Below are positions 17,820-29,329 of a stretch of DNA of 64,000 nucleotides, one piece after another. A program made the position numbers and the translations under genes. Under the pieces are notes generated by a model. That model searched no databases and was not told the DNA's origin. It saw only the letters and a program-made list of their open reading frames with translations. The first letter of the stretch is position 1, and each line of letters starts with the position of its first letter. This DNA comes from Delphinapterus leucas (lineage: Eukaryota; Chordata; Mammalia; Artiodactyla; Monodontidae): contig NW_022098026.1 of assembly GCF_002288925.2 (NCBI RefSeq), positions 17,065,005-17,129,004 of the forward strand, written 5' to 3'.

Positions 17820-18610
17820 CACCTCGACCCCTTTTCCACTTGATTGATTCATTCTAGCCACTCAGGCCTTCTCTCAGTTCCTTCATTGTGTTGCTTCTGC
17901 CTTCCCACATGTCCTTTCTGCTTCCTAGGTCCCTCTTCTCACCACCAGCCATTTGTCTAACCCTACTTAGCCTTCAGGTCCCCCCATTTCTTTTTTTAAA
18001 ATTTATTTATTTTTGGTTGAGTTGGGTCTTTGTTGCTGCGCATGGGCTTTCTCCAGTTGTGGCACGCAGGGGCTACACTTAATTGCGGTGCGTGGGCCTC
18101 TCATTGTGGTGGCTTCTCTTGTTGCGGAGCACAGGCTCTAGGCGCGCGGGCTTCAGTAGTTGTGGCACGTGGGCTTAGTAGTTGTGGCTCGTGGGCTTAG
18201 TTGTTCCGTGGCATGTGGGATCTTCCTGGACCAGGGCTCAAACCCGTGTCCCCTGCATTGGCAGGTGGATTCTTAACCACTGTGCCACCAGGGAAGTCCT
18301 GGGTCCCCCCATATTTTAATGTCACTTGTGTAGGCAAGCTTCTTTAACCCCCAAACTAGATTAGATTCCTAATGCCCAGACAGGTCCTGCATACTATCTT
18401 CAACAGCGTTTTGTGCACTTATATTCATTAAACCACCTTTTAGTAAAAATTTGTTTGGTGTTTATCTTCTCCAGTATTTTGAAAGCTCCATGTGCATGGG
18501 GACTGTGTCTGTTCTGTTCACAGTTTTATTGCCAGAACCTAGCCCAATGCCTGACACCTAGTAGCCATTCAGTAAACGTTCATCAACTGGCCAACTCTGC
18601 TTCCCACTTC
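17820..18610 (+). mobile_element. L2 LINE 3' region, interrupted by a CHR SINE
   Basis: 17820-17987 and 18302-18610 read through as one L2 tail (ccttcaggtc ... gcccaatgcctgacacctag, then cattcagtaaacgttcatca). The SINE at 17988-18301 splits it. Confidence 0.65.
17988..18301 (-). mobile_element. CHR SINE nested in L2
   Basis: Full CHR body in reverse, with an A-rich tail on the left and head ...ccaccagggaagtcc on the right. Perfect 11-bp TSDs ggtccccccat at 17977-17987 and 18302-18312. Confidence 0.95.
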
Positions 18611-20032
18611 AATCATGCATTTCCCCTGCTGTTCATTGATGTATTGGTTTACTGCTGCTTTTCTGCTATTTATGCTTATCTGTTTAATGTTAGCTGTCTT
18701 AAGTTGTACTTTCCTGGAGGGCAGAGAATCCATGTATATAATTTTCTTTCTATAGTGCTTTGTACGTGGGTGTATGTGGCAGTAAGTGTTACCATGGAAG
18801 GGACTTTGACTACATAAGTCGTGGTGACTTATGACTCCCCGTGTTACCCCTGGGAATGCCCAAGGTGCAAGGGGCAGGATATGGGGCAGGAATGTAACAG
18901 CACAGGAGGTTTTAGGACACTGTTAAAAGTAGCTTCTCTCAAAACTAGTAATACTGCAGAGTAACAGGAGGAAAGAATAGAGGATGCTTTGGGAAATTAA
19001 GAAAAACAGGGAGAAGTGGCAGAGCTTAAATCCATAGGCCTCATTTTCCACAAGGACATTAGAGTGCTATTAAGCCAAGGAGAACCATTAGCTCTGACAA
19101 CAGCTCCTCTTGTTATGACCCCTTTGGTGGTATTTTTATTACTTTTTAAAATAAAGGTTGAGGATTAACTTTTACAGTTGTAACTAGAACAATGATAAGA
19201 AGGACTCATGGGGTGTAATCATAAAAAAAAGAACTTTGTTTTTGGCTCCCACTGTTCCTTTAACTTGCTCAGCAGTGATGGTCCTAACTCCATTCCTGGA
19301 CAGATGCTTTTCTTGCAGGCATTAGGAAGCCCTCCAGTCGCTTTATGTAATAAAACATGATCTCAGTTAGGTACTTAATATGTTGAGCCCAGGTATTGTC
19401 ACTGTTTCCAAAGGTTTTCAGCTTTAAGCTATTTGTCCTCCGTCATCTTGGGTTTGCTACGAGTGAAAAGTGGGGTGTGGTCCTTCTTTCTTTTCTGAAG
19501 TTTCTGACCCTTCCAGGATTAGAGCAAGGAAGTATGAGAGAGCAGGAAATATTGTACTTGTCTCGCGTTGTTGAAGCTGGCTTTGTGTTCTCCAGGAATG
19601 GCCAATGTTTAAATTTAGCTTTCTCCTGGGGCACTTTTGTGGGTTCTTCAGAGATCTGTACTCCCCTCCATATACGCACACACACACTTGACCTGGGCAA
19701 GTACACTTTCCTCTGTCAGTTGCTTTCTTCCTCTACAGCCCCTAATAAATCAACAGTCCATTTCCAGTTTCTCTGTGAGAAACCATTTTTTTGCTCACAC
19801 AAGCTCTGAGACTATGGGCAATCCCAACATTGTTAAGCAGCTGCTAGCCCATAAAATGGCCCCTACATTTCTTGGGCTGGAATCAGAAATTAGTCCATTC
19901 TGCCCCTCTAACTGCACGAGACACATATCAAGCTCTCTGAGGGTTCCCCTTGAAGCTCTTCTCAGTAGGCTTGTGGTGAAATGTAGGCACCATTCTTTCT
20001 TTGGAGGGGGAACCCACAGCATACCAATGCTT
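18611..20032. other. No gene or named repeat recognised
   Basis: Intergenic. Overlapping frames near 19396-20154 (up to 137 codons, both strands) have no domains. Confidence 0.5.
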
Positions 20033-20078
20033 CTCACCAAATAAATTTTTTTTTTTTTCTCACCAAATAAATTTTTTT
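20033..20078. repeat. Two-copy tandem repeat ctcaccaaataaa + T tract
   Basis: ctcaccaaataaa at 20033-20045 and 20059-20071, separated by a 13-nt T tract and followed by another T tract. Confidence 0.95.
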
Positions 20079-20198
20079 CCAAAAAATTTTCTCTTAATAT
20101 CCAACAGCTTCTTAATATGGGTGAAGATTTTAGCGTTTCATCACTGTTTTTCAATGCTTTTCTATGAAAACTTGCATCTTTGCTGACACCTCACTTTT

Positions 20199-20405
20199 TT
20201 TTTTCTTTTTTTGTGGCATGTGGGCCTCTCACTGTTGTGGCCTCTCCCGTTGCGGAGCACAGGCTCCGGACACGCAGGCTCAGCGACCATGGCTCACGGG
20301 CCCAGCTGCTCCGCGGCATGTGGGATCTTCCCGGACCGGGGCACGAACCTGTGTCCCCTGCATCGACAGGCGGACTCTCAACCACTGCGCCATCAGGGAA
20401 GCCCA
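20199..20405 (-). mobile_element. CHR SINE ('ccatggctcacgggccc' subfamily)
   Basis: Reverse orientation, T-rich tail at left and head ...gccatcagggaagccc at right. Perfect 13-bp TSDs acacctcactttt at 20186-20198 and 20406-20418. Same subfamily as the copy at 2237. Confidence 0.95.
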
Positions 20406-20418
20406 ACACCTCACTTTT

Positions 20419-22667
20419 GTATCACATGGATATGACATAGTGGAGCCTCTGTTGAAACTTCCAAATAGCACTGTGTACTTACTGTCATTGAACAGGGATT
20501 TCAGGAACTAAGTAATTCATTTCTGTGTAAGGGCAGATAATATCATTTTCTCCTCTCTTCTGTTGAGGAAACTTAATTATCCTCATCTATAAAATGGACC
20601 CCCATCCTTTCCTTGCCTCGCTAAGGGTAGGTAAATAAGCAATTGTGAGTATAAAGATGACTCTGGATGGACAGGCCCTGGGGAAATAATCTGCAAATGA
20701 AGAATTTTTTACAAAAAAGGCAAGTAGAGATGAAGGGCTTGATGGAAAGAAGAAAAGAAAAGGCCCAATATCATCAGTGTTTTTCTAAACCCCATCCTAA
20801 CCCCTCCTACCTCCACTTTGGTTTGGAGCTGTCTTCTTGTTATATTCAGGTCCCTATTATAGCCCCAAAACAATGGTTGCCCAGAGCAGAGACAGGTCCT
20901 GTTAGATCAATAATCCTTGGTTCTGTGTTTTCCAGCTCTATCTGTGTCTGTCTGTAGGTTTAAGGTGGGAGGGGTAAATGTCATCACTTTTGACAAAATG
21001 TCTGAATATCTTTTCTCTATCATGACAAAAAGATATTTTGGTCTCCTGGTTCAGCACCAGAGCCTGCCTTACAAGGAGTTGAAAGGCTGCAACCCAGGGC
21101 TGCTGTCAAACCAGCAGATGGAGTAGCAGTCCTTCTCTGTGTACCTCTGGGCCCACCTGGACAGGTGTGCTGGGTGATGCTAGGCCCAGCTCTGCGGGCA
21201 GGGAAATGAATACAAATGATTGTACCCCATTGTCATAGCTGTTGTTCAGTCTGCAGAGGAGTTTGGTAAAATGTGATCCTGGGAAAGTTGTTTTCATGTG
21301 CCTCTCTGGAATCACTGCAGAAGCAATTGTAAGGAGTGAGTGCACTCCTTATGCACTGAGTTGTATGCCTGAGATAGCTATAGGGCATAAGAGAAGGAAA
21401 GCTACAGAGTTGACAGAATCAAGTCCTGGGCAGTGGGAGAATATGACACAATCCCCTCACCCCTCAAAAACCTTGGTGAGGACACAGGAATACAACCAGT
21501 GGCTCTTGATGGAAAAGGGCAGGCTTAAGAGGAAAGTTTGGACAATGAAGCTGAATTACCATCTGCCTAACTCCTTCTCTGTCTGAATTGCAGGCACTGG
21601 AGTCCCTCTTACTAAAATCTGTAGATTGCCTAAGAAATTTACTTTGGGGCCAGTAGTAGAATTTAAAAGCTTCCCTGAGATTGCTTCTTCCTATTTTCTA
21701 AGAATCTACCACACAGCTAAATATTTGACAGCTCTTAATAAATTATGGGGGCATTAATGGCACTCTCATTGAGAACTTTCTTCTGCCCCTTTCAGGCCTA
21801 CAGGACCCTGTCTGTGAAAGGGAGAGTCCTCCTACCTCCTACCCTGTGAATGGAAAAAGGCTTCAGAATGGAAGATGGGCGGGCAGTGGATAGATTTCTA
21901 CTTTCTGAGGGCAGGGCCTGTGTCTCTCCTCCCTGACTTCCCCTATCTAAATAACCCAAATCCAGAAGTAGGGGTGGATTGGGGGACTCAGGATAGCCTC
22001 CATAACCCACGGCCTAACCACTGCAGACAGCCCAGGAAGCCAGAGGGAAGGTGTCCTCCTGACTGGTCCTTTGCTCAATCCTGAACTGAGGGGAGTTGAG
22101 GTGCTTGCATTATTAGCTACAGAGCAGGTGGCACAGTGTGCTCTTCATTGAAAATCGAGAGGTGTCTGGCAAGTCTCTTGGCCACAGGCCTCCCTGGAGC
22201 CCAGAGCTCTTTGAAGAGAAGAAATAGTTCTAGGAAAAAGGAAGCTGCTGCTCTTGATGAAAAAGTTGAGAGGGAAGAAAATGAGACTAACAAGGGCTGA
22301 AGAGAACTGTCTGAGGCTGAAGAGAATGTTAATGGCTCTGCTTTGAAGCTTCAAAGCTTGAGCTGGATACGACTGCACCCAGATGCCTCCGCTGTCACCT
22401 ACAGAATACTTACCAAGGGCTGAGGCTTGCAAATAATCACAGCCTGACTTTCCTAGAGCGAGAAGAAGTGCCTGCTGAGATGGAGAAGAGAGAAACTGTT
22501 GGGAGATCCCAGGCCCAGCTCAGCTAGTTGGAGTCTAACTGGTCTTTTCTGCGTCAGACAACAAATGGGATTCCAGAAGAATTTAGGTGCAAGGGAAATG
22601 GCTCTCATTGAACAAATCTGGCTAACAGTTGTCTCGTAAACAGGGAAACTGTTTATGAACTGATAGC
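20419..22667. other. No gene or named repeat recognised
   Basis: About 2.2 kb of intergenic sequence with only short, overlapping frames. Confidence 0.5.
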
Positions 22668-23041
22668 TGCTATGGATTGAATTTTGTCCCCCTAAAATGC
22701 ATATGTTAAAGCCCTAACCCCCAATGTGATGGTATTTGGAGAAGGGTCTTCGGGAGGTACTTAGGTTTAGATGAAGTTATAAGGGTGGGACTCTCACAAT
22801 GGAATTAGTATTCTTATAAGAGGAGACATCAGAGGACTTGCTACCTACCCTACCCCACTCTCCCATTCCCCCACCCCATGTGGGCACACAGCAAGAAAAC
22901 GGCCACAGGAAGAAAGCCCATGTAAGAACTCAACCACACTGGTGCCCTGGCCTCAGACTTCCAGCCTCCAGACTGTGGGAAATAAATTTAAGCCACTTAC
23001 TCTATGGTATTTTCTTAAGGCAGCCAGAGCTGACTAATACA
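22668..23041 (+). mobile_element. MaLR LTR (MST/MLT1-type, ERVL-MaLR)
   Basis: Begins tgctatggattgaattttgt, then taacccccaatgtgatggta, ataagaggagacatcagagg, a polyadenylation signal in ggaaataaatttaagccac, and ends gctgactaataca. Five-base flanks atagc/gtagc resemble a TSD. A solo ancient LTR. Confidence 0.82.
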
Positions 23042-25496
23042 GTAGCTCTAATAGATGCTGTTGGTACCCTGCCAAAATTCCCTTACCACATCAGTGTATC
23101 CATTTTCCTAGCTGCTGTATTGAGTTCCAGTGGCTCACAGATGCCCCCTTCTCCAGAAAATTGCTCATGGTGGATGGGAGACACCTTCTGTAGCCCCTAT
23201 AGCTTTCAGACAAGGAGGTACAAAGGCCTTGAGGAAGGATCATTTCTTTACCCCAAAGAAGGATCAATTTTTTGGTGCCATTCATGCTCCTGAATTGTCC
23301 CGTAGGATCAGGCTGAGGCCAAATACAAAGCTGTGACCACATCCACCTTTCTTACCATTTCCTGCTTCCTTCATTCTCTTTCTCCTGAGGGCAGACCTCA
23401 ACAAATCACATGACCTGAATCCTGTCTCAGGTTATGCTTCTGGGGAACCCAACTTAAGGCAGCACTTCTCCCAAGTGGTAGAGTACTGAGCAACCTAAAT
23501 GACTCTGTAGTGCTTTGTGAGTATAGTGATGGTGATTAATGCCCAATGATAATGAATATTGGGAAAAACAGCCCTTATTTCTGTGTCCAAAAAGTGTGGA
23601 GGAATAAAGGTCCACAGAGAAAGAAGATGAGGACGTGTTCTTCTAGCAATAGATGGCTTCTTCAGCAGGCATCTGGTGGACAGCTGTGCTTTTCTTGCCA
23701 GCAAGGGTTTAAATAGCCTTGTTAGCACAGAGCCACAGACTGAGATTCCACATGGGCTTAACCAGTTATGGAAGCATCTTGACTTCAAGAATCCCTGAGC
23801 CATGACTAGACAGCAGAGTCAACTGGGCAGGTCTGTGCATTGATTGAGAGCCAGCCAGGCTCTACACTTCCCTCAGCAGGGTCCAGAGTTCTCTGAAAGG
23901 AGAAGCCCAGCACCTGCCCAGGGAACTCTCTGCTTTGATGGAGTGATTTAGATACTCAGGAACTGTCCCCTCTCTGCTATGTTTTGCTCAGTCTATTGGC
24001 TTTTTCATGATGCTTTTTTGTTCTTGGGAGATTCTTTTTCATTCTTTTTTTGTAATAGTTCCCTTTGTTTTCCCTCTCTCTTCCTTTTCTACCTCCTGCT
24101 TTCCTCTCTGAGTGCAGGCTTCATCATCAGAGCCTCTGAAATTTGGGACTGGCTCCATCTTAGGAGAATGAGGGTGGATTCTTACATTATCCCAAGAAAG
24201 CCTCCACCAGATAATTTCTTCCTGCTTCTGGTTACCTCTTAGAGCTTAACTTCCTTATCTCTAACAGTGGGGATAGGAAGGGATGGAGTAGGTGAGGGGG
24301 CAGAGAACTCTCTCCTGACATGCCACTGGGTCATGGCATCCCACTGACCCACCTCGGCCCATCTATTTTGATAGTGGCCCTAGGAAATATGTGTGAGAGA
24401 GCACAGTAAATGCTTGTCCAGATGCTCTCAAAGATTTAGGGACATGCCTCAAATATCCCTAACCTCTTTAACAAGTACTTAGTTGCCTCACAGGAGAATG
24501 AGAGTGGCTCCTGATTCTTCTTCTCAAGAGATCTTGTGTTTAGATTTAGAGATGAAAGGGGGAATTTTGGACAACTCCTACTCATTTCCATAACTTTTCT
24601 CCCAACATATTTTGTGGGAGGGAATAAAATAGAGGTAGCATGAGGACCTTATATCAGACAACTGAAAGGCAGGTATCTGCTTTCTTCTCAAACATCTCCA
24701 ACGAAGAGTAGACTTGCTTCAGGAAGACTAAATCCATGAGTTCAGATGCTGCATGAAGGTGTAGATTATTACCATCACTTGGTTTTGTTTGCTGCTATAT
24801 TGTTTCATTCTTAGATAGGCTCTCCACACATGGCAGCCAGATGGCCACCAGCAGCTCCAAACCAGTGCTACCCTTAGAACTCACCATTCCAGAGGGAAAG
24901 AGCATGTACCTTTCCCATAACTCTTACAGAAGTGCAGAGAAGACTGTAATTGGTGTGGTCTTAAGTCATATGACCTTCTCTGAACTAGTTGCTGTGTGCA
25001 GAGGTGTGGAATAATCTGATGGGCTAGTCCTGGATCCTGTTCTTACCCGTGAGGTTGGGGGAGGATCTTACCCCTCCAGTCTTAGAAAAACTAGGGGATG
25101 GAGAGACTTCCTTAAGGAACTGATGCTTGGGGAGGAACATGTGTCCTTTACAGCACGCATTGTCTATTCTTCTCTTTGACTATGGAGTACATCTAGCTTG
25201 TTCAAATGAAATTGCTTATGAAAGACAAATTATGGGTGAAGTAGTCAGTTGTGAATAGTGCTTTCTAGACTCAGGTGTGAAGAAAGCATACTCAGCTCAA
25301 GAAAGGATCAAATCAGTCCAGCTGGTTTGAGGAGCTTCTGGTCATAGTGTCCAGGGAACCAGCTGGATAGGGGTGTCAGAGAACCATGAGGAGTCAGTCT
25401 TGCCATGAACTCAAGGGCTATACCAGCAGGAGCAGGCTGGCAGATAGTAGCACTCAGTTAATATTTGTGGAATGGCTTCTCTGAGAATCACAGGTC
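23042..25496. other. No gene recognised; possible unclassified repeat end near 23400-23465
   Basis: tgcttctggggaacccaact followed by aaggcag near 23429-23462 looks like the end of an interspersed repeat, but I cannot name the family. The rest shows nothing. Confidence 0.4.
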
Positions 25497-25555
25497 AAAG
25501 GTAAAGCTGGAAAATAAAAAATAAAAAAAAAAAAAAAAAAAAAAGGTAAAGCTGG
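25497..25555 (+). repeat. A-tract insertion bounded by 14-bp direct repeats
   Basis: aaaggtaaagctgg at 25497-25510 and again at 25542-25555, enclosing only 31 nt of A-rich sequence. The CHR SINE head starts immediately after the second copy. Confidence 0.95.
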
Positions 25556-25919
25556 GGGACTTCCCTGGTGGTACAGTGGTTAAGAATCCACCTGCCAATG
25601 CAGGGGACATGGGTTTGAGCCTTGGTCCGGGAAGATCCCATATGCCGCGGAGCAACTAAGCCCGTGCGCCACAACTACTGAGCCTGCAGTCTAGAGCCCA
25701 TGAGCCACAACTGCTGAGCCCACATGCTGCAACAACTGAAGCCCACATGCCTGGAGCCCATGCTCTGCAACAAGAGAAGCCACCGCAATGAGAAGCCTGC
25801 TCACCGCAACAAAGAGTAGCCACTGCTCACCACAAGTAGAGAAAGCCCACGCACAGCAACAAAGACCCAACACAGCCATAAATAAATAAATTAATTAATT
25901 AATTAAAACAACAAAAAAA
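25556..25919 (+). mobile_element. CHR SINE, long body
   Basis: gggacttccctggtggtaca through the full CHR body to a (AATT/AAAT)n tail. A related direct repeat, aagataaagctagg, occurs at 25932-25945 with a 12-nt gap after the tail. Confidence 0.93.
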
Positions 25920-26090
25920 GAGTCTGTCTAGAAGATAAAGCTAGGAGAAGCAGGAAAAACCAAGAACTGAAGGCAGAGTCCCACGCTAAGCCAGAGTTCC
26001 ATTCTTTGATCAAGCCGTGTTCCCACAAGTTGCCAGACTGTACACAGCTGATACTCTAGGATTTTCCTATACTATAAAGTTATTGTTTTG

Positions 26091-26209
26091 GGAATTCCCT
26101 GGCAGTCCAGTGGTTAGGACTCCATGTTTCCACTGCAGGAGGCACGGGTTCAATCCCTGGTCAGGGAACTAATCCCATAAGTCGCATGGCTTTGCCAAAA
26201 AAAAAAAAA
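26091..26209 (+). mobile_element. Short tRNA-derived SINE
   Basis: ggaattccctggcagtccag to gccaaaaaaaaaaaaaa. Perfect 15-bp TSDs aaagttattgttttg at 26076-26090 and 26210-26224. Confidence 0.95.
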
Positions 26210-26448
26210 AAAGTTATTGTTTTGTTGTCTTTATTCTAAATAGCTGGTAAAGTATATGACTTTCTAGTAACTCATGGTGGAGGTCAGGGTAGGCACCAGA
26301 TAACAAGGACAGGTGGATACTGGTCTCCTGTTTCTTCAGAAACAGGCTATGGTCTTCTTGAGAGTGGTTTTTAGACTTTGTGACATTGTAATAAATTGTC
26401 ACAATTATAGATAAATGCCAGAGAAAGATTCCACAGTTGAGGCTTTCT

Positions 26449-27004
26449 TTTTTAAGATTCTTTTATGTGGACTATTTTTTTAAAAATAATTTTATTTATT
26501 TATTTTTGGCTGTGTTGGGTCTTCATTGCTGCTCGTGGGCTTTCTCTAGTTGCGGAGCGCAGGGGCTACTCTTTGTTGCGGTGTGCGGGCTTCTTATTGT
26601 GGTGGCTTCTCTTGTTGTGGAGCATGGGCTCTAGGCGTGTGGGCTTCAGTAGTTGTGGCATGCAGGCTCAGTAGTTGTGGCACGCGGGCTCTAGAGAGCA
26701 GGCTCAGTAGTTGTGGCGCATGGGCTTAGTTGATCAGTGGCATGTGGGATCTTCCCAGACCAGGGATTGAACCTGTGTCCCCTGCATTGGCAGGCGGACT
26801 CTTAACCACTGTGCCACCAGGGAAGTCCCCTTATGTGGACCATTTTTAAAGTCTTTATTGAATTTGTTACAGTATTACTTCTGTTTTATGTTTTGTTTTT
26901 TTTGCCACGAGGCATGTGTTATCTTAGCTCCCCCAACAGGGATCGAACCCGCACCCCCTGCATTGGAAGGCAAAGTCTTAACACTGGACAGCCAGGGAAG
27001 TCCC
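26449..27004 (-). mobile_element. Short tRNA SINE with extended AATAAA-containing 3' region, split by a CHR SINE
   Basis: The head is on the right (26891-27004, gccacgaggc...cagggaagtcccc). Leftward continues a non-tRNA 3' region (tccacataaa...attcaataaagacttt on the minus strand) to an A-rich end near 26449. Flanks ccacagttgaggctttct (26431-26448) and ccacaattgagactttct (27005-27022) form 18-bp TSDs with two mismatches. Confidence 0.8.
26480..26830 (-). mobile_element. CHR SINE nested in the 3' region of a short SINE
   Basis: Full CHR body in reverse. TSDs ttatgtggactattttt (26463-26479) and ttatgtggaccattttt (26831-26847), one mismatch, lie inside the host SINE's 3' region. Confidence 0.93.
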
Positions 27005-27022
27005 CCACAATTGAGACTTTCT

Positions 27023-27457
27023 AAGCAACATTTCCTTGGACATGGTTGGGCTTTGGGAGATGTGTGCTGATTTATCCTTTCTTCTATCCTCCCTCCCACG
27101 TCTCCATGCACTACTTCTGTGGCTGGTGGACAGGCAGGCATCAGTGTGTGCTCTAGGGAAGCATGTGGGCTCTCAGACAGGGAGTTGGCACTCAGCGAGC
27201 TGGCTGAGGCACAATGTGGAAATGAAAAGATAAAAACCTGAGATATGTGATGGGGGTTGTAGTTTGGAATAAATGGGCTCAGGCCTTCTGCCCAGTCAGC
27301 CTAGCACTCTGGCAGCTGCTGCATTTAATGGACAACTCCATTAACATCTTCTTGGATAGAAGGAAGGAGAGTGAGAGAGAAAAAAGGAGAGCCGGGGAGG
27401 GAGAGAGAGATAGGGAGGAAGGGAAAGGTTGGGGGAAAATGAGAGAGAGAGAGAGAG

Positions 27458-27498
<41 letters not shown>

Positions 27499-28474
27499 TT
27501 GGGAGAAACTAAAAAAACTTGGAGCTTTCCTCCATGTCCCCGGGGGGGTACTTTGTGTGGTTCCCTTAGTCTGTGTGCTGTCTCAGGCTTTGACAGCTGA
27601 GGTGGAGCTGGGAAGGGTGGCAATTTGGATAGGGTAGAATGAGGGCTGAAACAACCTGCCTTCTCATCCCCACAGGATAAGGGGAATGAGAAGGAATACA
27701 TCCTTTCCCCCTTGTAATGAAGAAATTGTGGGTCCTAGAATTCGGAAGATAAAACATGGGGGATTTGGGGGTGCCCTCTGATTCTGTGATGAGAAGAGGG
27801 GAAAGAAGAGGTGAAGTGAGTCCCAGGATCCAGAAGCTGGTTCATGAGTGAGAAGAAACTGGTTCCCACTGCAGGAGGAGAGGAGGGACAGGTCTAAAGA
27901 GGAAAACCAAGGCAACAGATACCCATCATCTGCCTGAGCGTGCTTAAGTTCAGGCCGTCTCTGGAGGCTAGAGAAGGATAAGATGCCTCATACCATGGCT
28001 AATGAATGATACTCAAAACCTATGAGATAATCGTGGTGCCCGAGACTTTCTGAGTCCCCAGCATACCATGGGACCATGAAGGATAGTAACAAGAAACCAC
28101 ATTTCCACTGAGGGATTTTCAGTCTTAGTATCTTCCCACTCTAACCTTTTAGCTGCTGTCAGACCACATCAGGGCAGACTATTGAAGCCAACTATATCAC
28201 AGCTGCTGGGGATCTCCCCAGAGGAGAGTATATGACAAGAGTGGGAAGAGCAGCTCTGATCCAAGACTTTGCTCCTGGCAACCCTGAATGCCCTTGCCAG
28301 CTTACTTCCTCTCAAAAGTCACTTCCAGAGGCAAGCTAGGTATTTGGGGTGCTGCCTACCCACAAATCCACAGAACTCAGAGACAAGTTCTCAGTCAGAT
28401 CAAGACTGTGATTCTTGAGTGTATGGGCCTGACCCCTAAGCCCTGGGTCGAGGTGGAGGCCAGATTGGAGGGTA
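27023..28474. other. Intergenic stretch with a compound microsatellite; no gene
   Basis: A purine-rich (GA) tract then TG tract lie within it (separate entry). Overlapping frames on both strands owe their length to the simple repeats. Confidence 0.6.
27360..27497. repeat. Compound purine-rich (GA)n / (TG)n microsatellite
   Basis: G/A-only tract about 27360-27435, (GA)8 about 27441-27456, then about 18 TG units to 27496. Confidence 0.95.
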
Positions 28475-29046
28475 TAGTGAATAGGTCCCTGGCTTAGAGG
28501 TCAAAATTGCCAGGTTCTGGTCCTGATTCTACCCTATGTAGCTGTATGACCTTGAGCTATTACTTGAGTTCTTCAGACTTTAGTTTTTCATCTGTAAAAT
28601 GGGGATAATAATACCTTCCTCAGAGAGCTATTATCAAAATCAGATAATATACAAAAAGCACTTTGTGGGCTTCCCTGGTGGCTCAGTGGTTAAGAATCTG
28701 CCTGCTAATGCAGGGGACACGGGTTCAAGCCCTGGTCTGGGAAGATCCCACATGCTGCGGAGCAACTAAGCCCGTGTGCCCCAACTACTGAGCCTGCGCT
28801 CTAGAGCCCGAGAGCCACAACTACTGAGCCTGCATGCCACATCTACTGAAGCCCGCGTGCCTAGAGCCCGTGCCCCTCAACAAGAGAAGCCACTGCAATG
28901 AGAAGCCCGTGCACCGCAACGAAAAGTAGCTCCCGCTCGCCACAACTAGAGAAATCCCACGCGCAGCAATGAGGACCCAACGCAGCCAAAAATAAATAAG
29001 TAAATTTGTTTATTTAAAAAAAAGCACTTTGTAAAATGCTGTATTG
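28475..29046 (+). mobile_element. MIR SINE, interrupted by a CHR SINE
   Basis: 28475-28666 has the MIR order: gccaggttctggtcctgatt, tagctgtatgaccttgagct, tcatctgtaaaatggggata. The tail (gcactttgtaaaatgctgta) resumes at 29019 after the CHR insertion. Confidence 0.8.
28667..29018 (+). mobile_element. CHR SINE nested in MIR
   Basis: Full-length CHR with an AT-rich tail. Perfect 14-bp TSDs aaaaagcactttgt at 28653-28666 and 29019-29032. Confidence 0.95.
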
Positions 29047-29329
29047 GTGGAAAGGAATTATTTCCCCATTCCATCATTCTGTTTTCCAAATCCAAAGGCC
29101 TCTCCTTGGAATGTGTGAAAGCTATTGGGTTCAAGGTAAGCGTCTGGAAAGGTGTGTGTGTGGTGAGGGCAAGGAGATATAAAGGGAGGGTAAAAGGTGT
29201 GGTGAAGTGGTGTTCCCTGTAGTCATAGAGGATTTGACATGAGCTTCTTATACAGTAAGAGTCTATAAATACTTATTGAGTTGATCCCTGTGGCATAATA
29301 AGAAATACATATTTGATCATTGTCTCCAG

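Noticed and set aside
27247..27701. Frames of 117 and 140 codons on opposite strands
   Set aside because: Length comes from GA/TG simple repeats giving low-complexity Arg/Glu, Ser/Leu and Thr/His runs.
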